Below are positions 16,971 through 25,546 of a stretch of 64,000 bases of DNA, piece after piece; position 1 is the first letter of the stretch, and the number at the start of each line of letters is the position of its first letter. The notes under the pieces are model-generated. The model saw only the letters and a program-made list of their open reading frames with translations, was not told the DNA's origin and searched no databases. Made by a program: the position numbers and the translations under genes. Location: NCBI GenBank assembly GCA_963851085.1, contig CAWKNX010000001.1:124001-188000 (forward strand), given 5' to 3'. Origin of the DNA: DATFVJ01 sp963851085 (GTDB lineage: Bacteria; Actinomycetota; Actinomycetes; Streptosporangiales; Streptosporangiaceae).

Positions 16971-17822
16971 GTGATCAACCGGATCAGGCCGCCGGTGATC
17001 GAGATGGTGGGTGCGGCGGCGCGCGCAGGTGACCGGACCTTGTGGTCCGGGGTCGACCTGACCGTCCGGCCGGGGGAGTTCTTCGCCGTGCTCGGCCCGA
17101 ACGGCGCGGGGAAATCGACGCTCATCAAGATCCTTCTCGGCTTGGCGCCGCCTGCCGCGGGAACAGTCCGCGTGCTCGGCGGTCCCCCAGGGCACGCGAA
17201 CAACCAGATCGGGTACCTGCCGCAGCGGCGCAGCTTCGATTCTGGGGTGCGGATTCGTGGCGTCGACATCGTCCGCCTCGGACTTGACGGCCACCGCTGG
17301 GGGGTGCCGCTGCCCGGGCTGCGCCGACGGCGCGATGCCGCCGCGCGCGTGGCCGAGACGATCGAAATGGTCGGCGCGGCAGGATACGCGAACCGTCCGA
17401 TCGGCGGGCTTTCCGGCGGTGAGCAGCAGCGCCTGCTGATCGCGCAGGCTCTGGTCGAACGCCCCGCGCTGCTGCTGCTCGACGAACCGCTGGACAGCCT
17501 CGACCTGCCGAACCAGGTAGCGGTCGCAGCCCTCGTCTCCCGGATCTGCAAACGCCAGAACGTGGCCGTTGTCATGGTGGCCCACGATGTGAACCCGATC
17601 CTGCCGTACCTGGATCGGGTGCTCTACGTCGCCCTTGGCGGGGCAGCGGCCTGCGGCAGGCCGGCCGAGGTGATCACGACGCAGACCCTGACCCGGCTGT
17701 TCGGCACTCCCGTCGAGGTGCTGACCGCGTCGGACGGGCGGCTGGTCGTCGTGGGCGAGCCCGAGCCGCCTGCGCTCCATTCAGACCGGCACGAACGTAC
17801 CGCGGCCGGCGGCTCCCTATGA
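16971..17822 (+). CDS. ABC transporter ATP-binding protein, metal-type (ZnuC/MntB-like), orphan
   Basis: The ATPase subunit of a manganese/zinc-type importer by similarity. Walker A is LGPNGAGKST, the Q-loop is GYLPQRR, the signature is LSGGEQQR, Walker B is ALLLLDEP with D-loop DSLD, and the switch His is in VMVAHDVNP. The start is GTG 16971. Such genes normally sit with a permease and a metal-binding lipoprotein; neither is present. The stop overlaps an ATG (ATGA at 17819) as if a permease should follow, but the sequence there is the 3' end of a convergent acyl-CoA dehydrogenase gene. The partner genes must be elsewhere or lost. Confidence 0.9.
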   Translation: MINRIRPPVIEMVGAAARAGDRTLWSGVDLTVRPGEFFAVLGPNGAGKSTLIKILLGLAPPAAGTVRVLGGPPGHANNQIGYLPQRRSFDSGVRIRGVDIVRLGLDGHRWGVPLPGLRRRRDAAARVAETIEMVGAAGYANRPIGGLSGGEQQRLLIAQALVERPALLLLDEPLDSLDLPNQVAVAALVSRICKRQNVAVVMVAHDVNPILPYLDRVLYVALGGAAACGRPAEVITTQTLTRLFGTPVEVLTASDGRLVVVGEPEPPALHSDRHERTAAGGSL

Positions 17823-17836
17823 CGCGGCCAAGAGGT

Positions 17837-20161
17837 CTACGACCCGGGCCCAGGGTCGCGTGGCAGCCCGAGCAGGCGCTCGGCGATGATGTTGAGCTGG
17901 ATGTCGGTGGTGCCACCGCCGATCGTCAGGGCCCGGGTGAACAGGACCTGGCGCGACCAGTAGGCACCGGCGGCTGGCCCGCTGATATCGGGCGTGCCGT
18001 CCGGCCGCCACACGGCGGCGGCCTGGCCGGCGCCGAGCACGCCCTCCGATCCGAGTGCTGCCCAGCAGAAGTCGGCGATCCGCTGCGCGTGCTGCATGCC
18101 GAGCAGCTTGCGCACGCTCGACGTCGCCCCCGGCTCCGTGCCGGACAGCTGCTTGAGCGTGACCCGCAGGCCAAGCAGGTCCAGTGCGTGGCCCTCGCAG
18201 ACGAAGCGGCCAAGCTGGCGCAGGTCAGCCGCCGGCCAGGCCGCCGCCGCACCGGCCCCGCCGTGAGCATCCACCGCGGCCCCCCCACCGCGCGCGGCCG
18301 CGAGGTCGAGCAGTTCCGCCACACCAGAGCCATATCCCCAGCTCGACGACAGCGCCACCCGCTCATTGGCCAGCGTGGTCCTGGCGACCCGCCAGCCCTC
18401 GTTCACCTTTCCGACCACGAACCCGCCTGGCACGAACACGTCATCGAGGAAGACCTGGTTGAAGATCGCATCGCCGGTCATCTCGCGCAGCGGGCGGACC
18501 TCCACGCCTGGAGACGCCATGTCGACCAGGAAGTAGCCAATGCCGTCGTGCCTTGGCGCGTCCGGATCGGTACGCGCGATACAGATCGCCCAGTCCGCCT
18601 CCCTGGCCAGGGATGTCCAGATCTTCTGGCCGGTGATCCGCCAGCCACCCTCGGCGGGTTCGGCCCGGGTCGACAAGCCCGCCAGGTCCGAGCCGGCCCC
18701 AGGTTCGCTGAACAGCTGGCACCAGACGAGCTCGCCGCACAGAGTCTTGGGCAGGAAATGCTCCTGCTGCTGTGGCGTGCCGTACTGGACCAGCGCGGGT
18801 ACCACCCAGGCGCCAATGGCGAGCTGCGGCGGGTGAAGGCCTGCGGCCTTCATCTCCTGAGCGACGATCACCTGCTCGGCCGGCCCGGCCGCGCGGCCCC
18901 ACGGCCGGGGCAGATGTGGCATGACCCAGCCACCTGATGCCAGCTGGCGTGCGTGCTCCGCGCGATCGAGCGCCGCGATGCCACGCAGTTCGGCGCGGAT
19001 GCGGTCGCGCATATCAACCGTCTCGTCTGCCAGATCCACCTCGAGGACCCGCGTGGTCCCGCCGAACGCGAGTTCCGCGGCGCGCTCCGCCCACACGCCC
19101 GAGGGCCCGAGCAGCGCCCGGAGCGAGAGCGCGCGCCGGTAGTAGAGATGCGCGAGGTGGTCCCAGGTGTAGCCGATCCCGCCGAGTACCTGGATCGCGT
19201 CGTGCGCGCACGACACCGCGGCGTCGAGCGCGATGACCCCAGCCACGGTCGCGGCGAACTCACGCTGCGGCGCCGTGGCTCCCGCATCGGCATGGGCACG
19301 GGCAGCATCCCATACGGCTGCCGCGGCCTGCTCCGTCGCGGTGAGCATCTTCGCGCACCGGTGCTTGACCCCCTGGAACTGGCCGATCGGCCGACCGAAC
19401 TGCCTGCGATCCTTGGCATATTCTGCCGCGGTGTGCACGGACCAGTCGGTGATGCCACACGCCTCGGCGCCGAACAGCGTCGCCGCCAGACCGGTGATAG
19501 TGGCCCGGCCGACGCCGGTAAGTATCCGGTCCGCGGGCAGGCTCACGCCGGACGCGGTGACCCTGGCCACGGGCCGGGTAAGGTCCAGGCTGTCAAGCTC
19601 GCTGATGTCGAACGTGGTCGTGTCGGCGACGGCCCACAGTTCGCCGTCGTCGGTCTGGACAGAGCCGTCGTCGGTCTGGACAGAAAGGATCAGCAGGTCG
19701 GCCGTTGATCCGCCGAGGACCGGCCAGGACGAGCCGTCGATGATCAGTCCGCCGCGCCCGTCCCTGCGACCCGTGAGCCCCGCGGCCAGCGCGACGGCAC
19801 CCGTACGTGACCCGTCGGCCAGACCGGCCAGCAGCTTGCCGGGCGCATCCGCCGCCGTGAGCACGGCGCTTGCGAGCACCGTCGGCAGGAAGGCGCCGGG
19901 AACCAGGGCGCGGCCAAGTTCCTCCATCGCGACGGCAAGCTCGGGCAGGCCGAAGCCCTGGCCCCCGTACTCTTCAGGAACGTGCAGCCCAAGTACCCCG
20001 TGGCTGGCCAGGCCCGGCCCGAGCGACGCACGGTATGCCGCGGCGCCGCTGTCCGCGGCATCCGCCGCGGCCTTGACGACATCGGGTGGGCAGTGCCGCT
20101 CGGCCCAGCCACGTACGGCTCCGGCCAGCGCCTGGTGTTCTTCCGTCAGCCCGAGCGCCAT
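17837..20161 (-). CDS. Acyl-CoA dehydrogenase, double-domain fusion (FadE6/FadE34-like)
   Basis: A 774-residue protein made of two acyl-CoA dehydrogenase units. The first (~1-375) shows VPEEYGGQGFGLPELAVAMEE, YAKDRRQFGRPIGQFQGVKH and QVLGGIGYTWDHLAHLYYRR. The second (~385-774) shows LFSEPGAGSDLAGL, GQKIWTS, ANERVAL and GGGTTDIQLNIIAERLLGLP. FAD-dependent alpha,beta-dehydrogenation of acyl-CoA is the family reaction; large FadE fusions in mycobacteria act on sterol or long-chain substrates, but the substrate here is unknown. Near residue 165 the codons for SVQTDDG are duplicated in tandem. The gene is convergent with, and nearly abuts, the ABC ATPase gene. Confidence 0.92.
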   Translation of the reverse strand: MALGLTEEHQALAGAVRGWAERHCPPDVVKAAADAADSGAAAYRASLGPGLASHGVLGLHVPEEYGGQGFGLPELAVAMEELGRALVPGAFLPTVLASAVLTAADAPGKLLAGLADGSRTGAVALAAGLTGRRDGRGGLIIDGSSWPVLGGSTADLLILSVQTDDGSVQTDDGELWAVADTTTFDISELDSLDLTRPVARVTASGVSLPADRILTGVGRATITGLAATLFGAEACGITDWSVHTAAEYAKDRRQFGRPIGQFQGVKHRCAKMLTATEQAAAAVWDAARAHADAGATAPQREFAATVAGVIALDAAVSCAHDAIQVLGGIGYTWDHLAHLYYRRALSLRALLGPSGVWAERAAELAFGGTTRVLEVDLADETVDMRDRIRAELRGIAALDRAEHARQLASGGWVMPHLPRPWGRAAGPAEQVIVAQEMKAAGLHPPQLAIGAWVVPALVQYGTPQQQEHFLPKTLCGELVWCQLFSEPGAGSDLAGLSTRAEPAEGGWRITGQKIWTSLAREADWAICIARTDPDAPRHDGIGYFLVDMASPGVEVRPLREMTGDAIFNQVFLDDVFVPGGFVVGKVNEGWRVARTTLANERVALSSSWGYGSGVAELLDLAAARGGGAAVDAHGGAGAAAAWPAADLRQLGRFVCEGHALDLLGLRVTLKQLSGTEPGATSSVRKLLGMQHAQRIADFCWAALGSEGVLGAGQAAAVWRPDGTPDISGPAAGAYWSRQVLFTRALTIGGGTTDIQLNIIAERLLGLPRDPGPGS

Positions 20162-20285
20162 GACCCACCTCGATCGGCTGGAAACGCCTAACCCCGCTTG
20201 CCGAACACTCTAGGCCGATTCGCCGCCCCACAAGGGCCCAGCCGTCGGCGCCGACCGGTGGGCGGTGCTTTGTCGCTGCCAGCTA

Positions 20286-20451
20286 CGTGCTTTGTTCCGT
20301 CCGGGCATTGGCGAGATTCCGCCCGACCATCCGCGTCGCCGGGTGGTCGGCGCCGAGCACCCGCTCGCAGTCGGCGGGGGCCCGTTCGTACAGCGGGATC
20401 GCCTCGGCCACCCGGCCCGCGTCCCGGTAGGCGAGCGCGAAGTTATCCCGG
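20286..20451 (-). pseudogene. TPR-protein C-terminal fragment
   Basis: The minus strand reads NFALAYRDAGRVAEAIPLYE, then RVLGADHPATRMVGRNLA. This is the repeat consensus of kinesin-light-chain-type tetratricopeptides found at the end of many actinomycete NB-ARC/TPR regulators. Only about one and a half repeats remain, with no start codon context, so it is a remnant. Confidence 0.6.
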
Positions 20452-20542
20452 AGCGGTGGTCGGGGTGGTCGGTGACGCCTCCAATTCATCGTCTCGAAAC
20501 AGGGCCGGTATGTGTCATCCACAGGCGTCAGAACCACCGGCA

Positions 20543-20585
20543 GGTTTTCCACACAACCGCGTTCACCCTTCCCACAGGTCTTGAC
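20543..20585. repeat. Fragment of the ~100-bp dispersed repeat (copy C)
   Basis: TTTTCCACACAACCGCGTTC followed by ACCCTTCCCACAGGTCTTGAC resembles the first ~45 bp of the elements at 25216 and 48975 (inverted there). It sits exactly between the TPR and AraC fragments. Confidence 0.45.
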
Positions 20586-20586
20586 G

Positions 20587-20772
20587 CGCCGCGCCGCGGC
20601 AGGTAAACGCCTGGGCGCCCGCCTCGGTGACGCCGAAGGAGTAGGTCTCGTGGCTGTGCCGGTGATAGCTGTGACGCACGAACCGGGCGTGCATCGCCTC
20701 GAGCGGCCGGTCGGCGGACCGCCAGTAGCGGACCCAGTCGTCGCCCATGTCGGGCTCGGTCGCACGGCCCAC
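20587..20772 (-). pseudogene. AraC-family regulator N-terminal fragment
   Basis: The frame starts DDWVRYWRSADRPLEAMHAR, then HSYHRHSHETYSFGVTEAG and QAFTCRGA. This is the N-terminal AraC-binding (cupin-like) domain of an AraC-type regulator, with the usual HRHSH metal/effector motif. Similarity ends after about 62 residues, and no HTH region follows in any frame. It is a remnant whose 3' part is replaced by repeat sequence. Confidence 0.65.
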
Positions 20773-21202
20773 CCCACCATTATGGCTTCGCAGCGCCTGG
20801 GCATGTCCGGCCGCGTGAGCCGTCAGGGCGCTGCCAGCCCGGGACGACCCCGGAACCCGGCCGGCACACCGGCGGGAGACAGCGACGGTGGGACGGGTGA
20901 TTCAGGCGGGCGCAGTGCCCGCCACACGGGCGGCCGGACTGCCGCCGGCAGGCGGCAGCCCAGCGGCCCACCGCTCCGAAGATCCTGGCCACCTGGTGGC
21001 CGCCGACCTTGATCGTTGGCCCGTTGGGGGCGCTATAGCACGGCTGTCAACGTGTACCATCTTGCCCTGTTTCAAGATCAGCTTCGGCCGACGGATAACC
21101 CCATCAATGGCCCATCGATGGGGCGATCACAGCACCCGATGGCCCGTAGGGCACCAGATACCGCGGCTGTCAATTTGTACCATCGCCTTTGACCCCACGG
21201 CT

Positions 21203-21274
21203 GCTTTCATGATCGCGGTAACTTTTCCGCAGATATCCGCAGATATCGCCGAGAAGTTACCGCGATCATGAAGC
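21203..21274. repeat. Hairpin repeat family, copy 2
   Basis: Arms CATGATCGCGGTAACTT and AAGTTACCGCGATCATG pair perfectly, enclosing a longer AGATATC-containing loop that is itself partly repeated (GCAGATATC twice). Confidence 0.85.
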
Positions 21275-21469
21275 CCGGCGTTGCCTGGGCCGCGGCCATG
21301 GCCCGGATCATGATCCATGGCCTGTAGGGCACCAGATAGCGTCCCCAACGGGCCAACCATGACGCGCACCGCCCTAAACCCAGAATGAATAGCTACCGCG
21401 GCGGGTTCCGCCCCAGGAACCCCCGCTGCGCCGCGCCTCCGTAACACCCCGCGCAGCCGTCAGGGCTGT

Positions 21470-21512
21470 GCCAGCCGGGGGGCGACCCCCCGGAGCCCCC
21501 CGCTGCGCCGTA
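21470..21512. repeat. GC-rich palindromic repeat
   Basis: CCGGGGGGCGACCCCCCGG followed by AGCCCCCCGCTGCGCC. Close relatives occur near 757, 35953, 36038 and 38210, in both orientations, always between genes. Confidence 0.55.
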
Positions 21513-21600
21513 AACGGCGCGCCACGCGGCAGCCGTTAGGAAAATCGGGGGGCGCACGAGCGTTCAAGACCGCACCGGACCCGCCTGGTCACGATGGGGC

Positions 21601-22014
21601 ATGCGTTTCGATACCAGGATTGCCATCGTCGTCCGAGATGATCTGGCGGCCTGGCAGCGGCTGGACGTGACCGCGTTCCTTGCGAGTGGCGTGGCCGGCG
21701 GAATCCCCGAGGTGGTCGGCAAACCCTACGGGGACGGCTCAGCCAACAGGTACCTGGAAATGTTCAGGCAGCCGGTGCTCGTGCACGCCGGCCACGGCGA
21801 CGCCATCGCGGCCGCCCACGCGCGTGCGCTCGCGCGGAATCTGCCGATGGCCATCTACCCGGACGCGCTCTTCGCGACGGGCAACGACGACGACAACCGC
21901 GCGGCGGTCCGTGCCCTCCGCGTGGCGGACCTGCGCCTCGCGGGCTTCGCCGTGCACGGGCCGCGCAACGTGGTCGACAAGGTGCTCAAGGGCCTCGCGC
22001 TGCACGGTTCGTAA
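21601..22014 (+). CDS. DUF2000 family protein
   Basis: A 137-residue protein matching the DUF2000 pattern: RIAIVVRDDLAAWQRLDVTA, FLASGVAGG, GKPYGDGSANRYLEMFRQPV, and the late conserved DDNRAAVRALRVADLRLAGF. Members form a small alpha/beta fold related to peptidyl-tRNA hydrolase II-like proteins; no reaction has been established to my knowledge. It stands alone after a long repeat-rich gap. Confidence 0.85.
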   Translation: MRFDTRIAIVVRDDLAAWQRLDVTAFLASGVAGGIPEVVGKPYGDGSANRYLEMFRQPVLVHAGHGDAIAAAHARALARNLPMAIYPDALFATGNDDDNRAAVRALRVADLRLAGFAVHGPRNVVDKVLKGLALHGS

Positions 22015-22153
22015 TATCGCCGGCACGGGAACGGCGCGTGCGCAGGACCTTGCGCCATCCCGGCAGTGCGGTCGCGGCCACCCGCATGTCACTTTCCGCC
22101 CCGCTGCGCACCATCTGACGCACTCGGGGCTAGCGGGCGGTGACAATGGGGGG

Positions 22154-23101
22154 ATGACGGACGCTGGCCCTCCGGAAGCGGCCGACTCGCCTGGCCCCGA
22201 TCACCTGGCCGACCAGTCAGGTATCCATGCCTCCGGTGACCGGGCCGACCCGGCGCACCTGCCCGGCCGCGAGCAACAGCCAGGCCCGCCGCACACCGGC
22301 GACTACCCGTACATCCCGGCGGGCGACGGCGGGGCCTCGGTCCCCGGCATCCCCGGATCCGTGCCGAGAGCCGCCAGGGCGTGGGCAGAGATGCTGCACC
22401 GGGCCGAGCAGGCTGCCGTGCACCGGGCGGAGAGCGTTCGCATACCCGCCTGGCTGCGCCGGACGCCCGGGGAGAAGCGATGGCCGGTGACGCTGACGAT
22501 CATCGTTGCCATCCTGCTGCAACTGGTGCTCCCGCACCATCTGGCGCTGCATCCCATTCCCTCGTGGCTGTTGCCTGCTCTGGAGGGCGCGCTGCTTGTC
22601 GGGCTGATTTCCGCGAACCCGGTGCGGATCGAGCGGCGCTCGCGGGTCGTGGCCGGCGCCAGCATCGTGCTGACGCTGCTCATCACAATCGCGAACGCTG
22701 CCTCTGGCGTCCTGCTCATCAGGGAGATCCTGGACGGGATCGCGAAGACCGCGGCGCCGTTGCTCACCAACGGGGCGGCAATCTGGCTGACCAACGTCAT
22801 CGCGTTCGCGCTCTGGTACTGGGAGTTCGACCGCGGCGGTCCCGTGGACCGGGCACAAGGTCTCTCCCGGTACCCCGACCTGATGTTCCCGCAGATGACC
22901 GCGCCCGAGCTCGCACCGCCCGACTGGGAGTCACGGTTCGTGGACTATCTCTATATGTCGTTCACGAACGCCACCGCGTTCAGCCCGACAGATGTCATGC
23001 CGCTGGCCCGCTGGGCCAAGATGACCATGGCCGTGCAATCGGCCGTTTCGCTCGGCCTGGTGGTCCTTGTAGTTGCCCGCGCGGTCAACATCCTTGCCTG
23101 A
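22154..23101 (+). CDS. Integral membrane protein (DUF1345-like), function unknown
   Basis: 315 residues from ATG 22154. The first ~110 are hydrophilic, Pro/Asp/Gly-rich and probably cytoplasmic; about five membrane helices follow. The most conserved-looking part is at the end: FVDYLYMSFTNATAFSPTDV, then PLARWAKMTMAVQSAVSLG and ARAVNIL. This resembles the C-terminal half of DUF1345-type proteins and the pore/helix arrangement of small ion channels, but there is no canonical TVGYG filter. Function is not assigned. A weak GGGGG precedes the start. Confidence 0.7.
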   Translation: MTDAGPPEAADSPGPDHLADQSGIHASGDRADPAHLPGREQQPGPPHTGDYPYIPAGDGGASVPGIPGSVPRAARAWAEMLHRAEQAAVHRAESVRIPAWLRRTPGEKRWPVTLTIIVAILLQLVLPHHLALHPIPSWLLPALEGALLVGLISANPVRIERRSRVVAGASIVLTLLITIANAASGVLLIREILDGIAKTAAPLLTNGAAIWLTNVIAFALWYWEFDRGGPVDRAQGLSRYPDLMFPQMTAPELAPPDWESRFVDYLYMSFTNATAFSPTDVMPLARWAKMTMAVQSAVSLGLVVLVVARAVNILA

Positions 23102-23222
23102 GCCCGGCCCTCACCTTGCCTGACCCGGGCCCCTCGCCTTTCCTGAGCCCCGGCCCCTCGCCTGGGCGAGCATCCGGTATTCGACCGTCACGCCAGCCCG
23201 GGAAGGTAACATGAGGCGTTGT

Positions 23223-23242
23223 TGTTACTTACTAGTAGGTAA
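23223..23242. promoter_or_regulatory. Probable TetR-type operator upstream of the FadE5-like gene
   Basis: GTTACTTACTAGTAGGTAAC is a 20-bp palindrome with one mismatched position pair, 23 bp before the acyl-CoA dehydrogenase start. Short symmetrical operators of this kind are usual for TetR-family fatty-acid regulators. The protein that binds it is not identified. Confidence 0.6.
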
Positions 23243-23265
23243 CTTGTGACACCGGAGACGCACTC

Positions 23266-25125
23266 ATGGGGCACTACAAGAGCAACCTCCGCGACATCGA
23301 GTTCAATCTGTTCGAGGTGCTTCGGCGCCAGGACATGCTGGGCGCGGACCCCTTTCCCGAGCTCGACGAGGAGACCGCGAGGCACATCCTCGCCGAGGTG
23401 AACAGGCTCGCCACGGGCCCGCTGGCGGAGTCCTTCGCCGAAGGCGACCGCAACCCGCCCGTCTTCGATCCGGTGACCGGGTACGTCACCATGCCTGAGG
23501 CGATCAAGCGGTCGTTCCGCCTGTTCATGGACTCCGAATGGTTCCGGCTGGACCTGCCGGCCGAACTCGGCGGCAGCGACGTGCCCCGCTCGCTCGGCTG
23601 GGCGGTAGCCGAACTGGTGATGGGAGCGAATCCAGCCGTCTGGATGTATTCGGGTGGCCCGCTGTTCGCGTCGGTACTCTGGCGGCTCGGCACCCCGGAG
23701 CAGAAGCGTTTCGCGCAGCTTGCCATCGAGCACAAGTGGGGTGCGACCATGGTGCTGACCGAACCGGACGCAGGTTCGGATGTGGGCGCGGGACGCACCA
23801 AGGCGGTGCCGCAGCCGGACGGGACCTGGCACATCGAGGGTGTCAAGCGCTTCATCACGAGCGGCGAGCACGATATGACGGAGAACATCTTCCATCTGGT
23901 GCTCGCCCGCCCCGAGGACGCCGGCGCGGGCACCAAGGGCTTGTCGATGTTCCTTGTCCCCAAGTTCCTGGTCAACACCGACGGCTCCCTCGGCGGCCGT
24001 AACGGCGTCTATGCGACCAACGTCGAGCACAAGATGGGGCTGAAGGCCTCGACTACGTGTGAGCTCACGTTCGGTGCACATCATCCGGCGGTCGGCACGC
24101 TCGTCGGTGGCGTGCACGACGGCATCAGGCAGATGTTCAGGGTCATCGAGTACGCCCGAATGATGGTCGGTACCAAGGCGATCGCCTCGCTGTCCACCGG
24201 CTACCTGAACGCACTGGAGTACGCGAGAAACCGGGTGCAGGGCGCCGACCTCACCCAGATGACCGACAAGACCGCGCCGCGGGTGACGATCACCCACCAT
24301 CCGGACGTGCGGCGCATGCTCATGCTGCAGAAGTCGTACGCGGAGGGACTGCGGGCTCTCGTCCTTTACACGGCGACCTTCCAGGACGCCGCTCAGGTCG
24401 CGGCAGCGGCCGGTCACCCGGATGAGCGCGTCGCACGAGTCAATGACCTGCTGCTGCCGATCGTCAAGGGTGTGGGCTCGGAGCGGTCATTTGAGCTGCT
24501 GAACGTGGCGCTGCAGACGCTCGGCGGTTCCGGTTTTTTGCAGGATTACCCGATCGAGCAGTACCTCAGGGACGCGAGGATCGACAGCCTGTACGAGGGC
24601 ACCACGGCGATCCAGGCCATGGACTTGTTCTTCAGAAAGATCGTCCGCGACAACGGTGACGCACTCGGCTACCTGATAAGCCAGATCAGGGAGTTCGCGG
24701 CCGGTGAGGCCGGCAACGGGCGGCTCAAGGCCGAGCGTGCCGCGCTCGCACGCGCAGCGGACGACGTCGAGTCGATGGTAACGACGATGGGCGGCTTCCT
24801 CGCCGCCTCGCTCGAGCAGCCGGCCGAGATCTACCGGGTGGGCCTCAACGCCACCCGCCTGCTGCTGGTGCTCGGTGACCTGATCATCGGCTGGCTGCTC
24901 GCCCGGCAGGCGGAGATCGCCCTTGCCCGCCTCGACGGGCCAGGCACCGACCCGGCATCGGGCGGCGAAGGGCCACTGGCGTCCCAGGACCGTGCCTTTT
25001 ACGCGGGGAAGGTCGCCGCCGCCCGGTTCTTCGCCGCGACCGTCCTGCCGAGGCTTGCGGCCGAACGGCAGATCACGGAGGAGACCAGCCTCGACCTCAT
25101 GGAGCTCCCAGAAGAAGCTTTCTGA
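23266..25125 (+). CDS. Acyl-CoA dehydrogenase (FadE5-like)
   Basis: A 619-residue, long-form acyl-CoA dehydrogenase of the FadE5 type: N-terminal extension YKSNLRDIEFNLFEVL, FAD-domain motif MVLTEPDAGSDVGAG, RFITSGEHDMTENI, HKMGLKAS, and LGGSGFLQDYPIEQYLRDAR followed by DSLYEGTTAIQAMDLFF, whose Glu (~445) is the expected catalytic base. The C-terminal ~120 residues form the extra helical region of this subgroup. Mycobacterial FadE5 has broad acyl-chain specificity; I infer a similar general beta-oxidation role. A palindromic operator just upstream suggests acyl-CoA-responsive control. The gene is monocistronic. Confidence 0.94.
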   Translation: MGHYKSNLRDIEFNLFEVLRRQDMLGADPFPELDEETARHILAEVNRLATGPLAESFAEGDRNPPVFDPVTGYVTMPEAIKRSFRLFMDSEWFRLDLPAELGGSDVPRSLGWAVAELVMGANPAVWMYSGGPLFASVLWRLGTPEQKRFAQLAIEHKWGATMVLTEPDAGSDVGAGRTKAVPQPDGTWHIEGVKRFITSGEHDMTENIFHLVLARPEDAGAGTKGLSMFLVPKFLVNTDGSLGGRNGVYATNVEHKMGLKASTTCELTFGAHHPAVGTLVGGVHDGIRQMFRVIEYARMMVGTKAIASLSTGYLNALEYARNRVQGADLTQMTDKTAPRVTITHHPDVRRMLMLQKSYAEGLRALVLYTATFQDAAQVAAAAGHPDERVARVNDLLLPIVKGVGSERSFELLNVALQTLGGSGFLQDYPIEQYLRDARIDSLYEGTTAIQAMDLFFRKIVRDNGDALGYLISQIREFAAGEAGNGRLKAERAALARAADDVESMVTTMGGFLAASLEQPAEIYRVGLNATRLLLVLGDLIIGWLLARQAEIALARLDGPGTDPASGGEGPLASQDRAFYAGKVAAARFFAATVLPRLAAERQITEETSLDLMELPEEAF

Positions 25126-25215
25126 CCGGCGTCCGGCCTAGGCTGCGGAAGAGCAGTTTCCCTAACGGCTGCCGTGGCGCACAGCCAGCGTAACTGCGGG
25201 GCGCAGGGGGCAGAA

Positions 25216-25316
25216 GTTATCCCCAGAATTGCGTTCACCCCTGCCCAAGGCCTTGACAACCTGCCAAGATCAGCAGTGGGGCAACGCCCCCAAGGGTGGG
25301 CGGGTCTTGTAAGAGA
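25216..25316. repeat. ~100-bp dispersed intergenic element, copy A
   Basis: Starts GTTATCCCCAGAATTG and ends in GGGTGGGCGGGTC. It aligns over its whole length, at roughly 80% identity by eye, with the reverse complement of 48975-49073. Best kept parts are CTTGACA-CCTGCCAAGATC and GGGCAACGCCCCC. Confidence 0.75.
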
Positions 25317-25456
25317 GTGGCTGCGCATCAATGGCGGGCGCGCCGCTAGGGGTGCGGGGGGCTGGGTCGTCGGCCCCGGCAGGCACCGTGAATTGGACCC
25401 GGGGCACGCCGTCCCGCCCGGAACACCCACCCCACCGGTCACCATCTCCCGAGAGA

Positions 25457-25518
25457 GCTTCATGATCGCGGTAACTTCTCCGCGGTATTCGCGGCAAAGT
25501 TACCGCGATCATGTAAGC
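25457..25518. repeat. Hairpin repeat family, copy 3
   Basis: GCTTCATGATCGCGGTAACTT pairs with AAGTTACCGCGATCATGTAAGC (one bulge). It lies between two convergent genes, so here it could serve as a bidirectional terminator. Confidence 0.85.
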
Positions 25519-25546
25519 GGCTGGAAGGGAAGATCCGCAACCGCCG

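Larger units (their letters stand above)
20820..21600. other. Gene-free repeat-rich region
   Basis: No gene in about 780 bp. It contains paired direct repeats (TGTCAACGTGTACCATC near 21048 and TGTCAATTTGTACCATC near 21168; GTAGGGCACCAGATA near 21147 and 21325), the hairpin repeat copy 2 (21203-21274) and a GC-rich palindromic repeat (about 21470-21512). Confidence 0.6.
25126..25546. other. Convergent intergenic region with repeats
   Basis: No gene. Left to right it holds an inverted AACGGCTGCCG motif (~25157), the ~100-bp dispersed element copy A (25216-25316), hairpin copy 3 (25457-25518) and another GCCGTTAGG motif (~25542). Confidence 0.65.

Noticed and set aside
17819..18937. Plus-strand frame starting in ATGA after the ABC ATPase, considered as its permease
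   Set aside because: No membrane helices; it is the antisense of the acyl-CoA dehydrogenase gene.
21127..21447. Minus-strand frame through hairpin copy 2
   Set aside because: Only repeat and palindrome sequence; no conserved residues or ribosome site.
22217..22858. Minus-strand frame opposite the membrane protein at 22154
   Set aside because: Antisense shadow; the plus-strand product has clear membrane helices and a conserved C-terminus.
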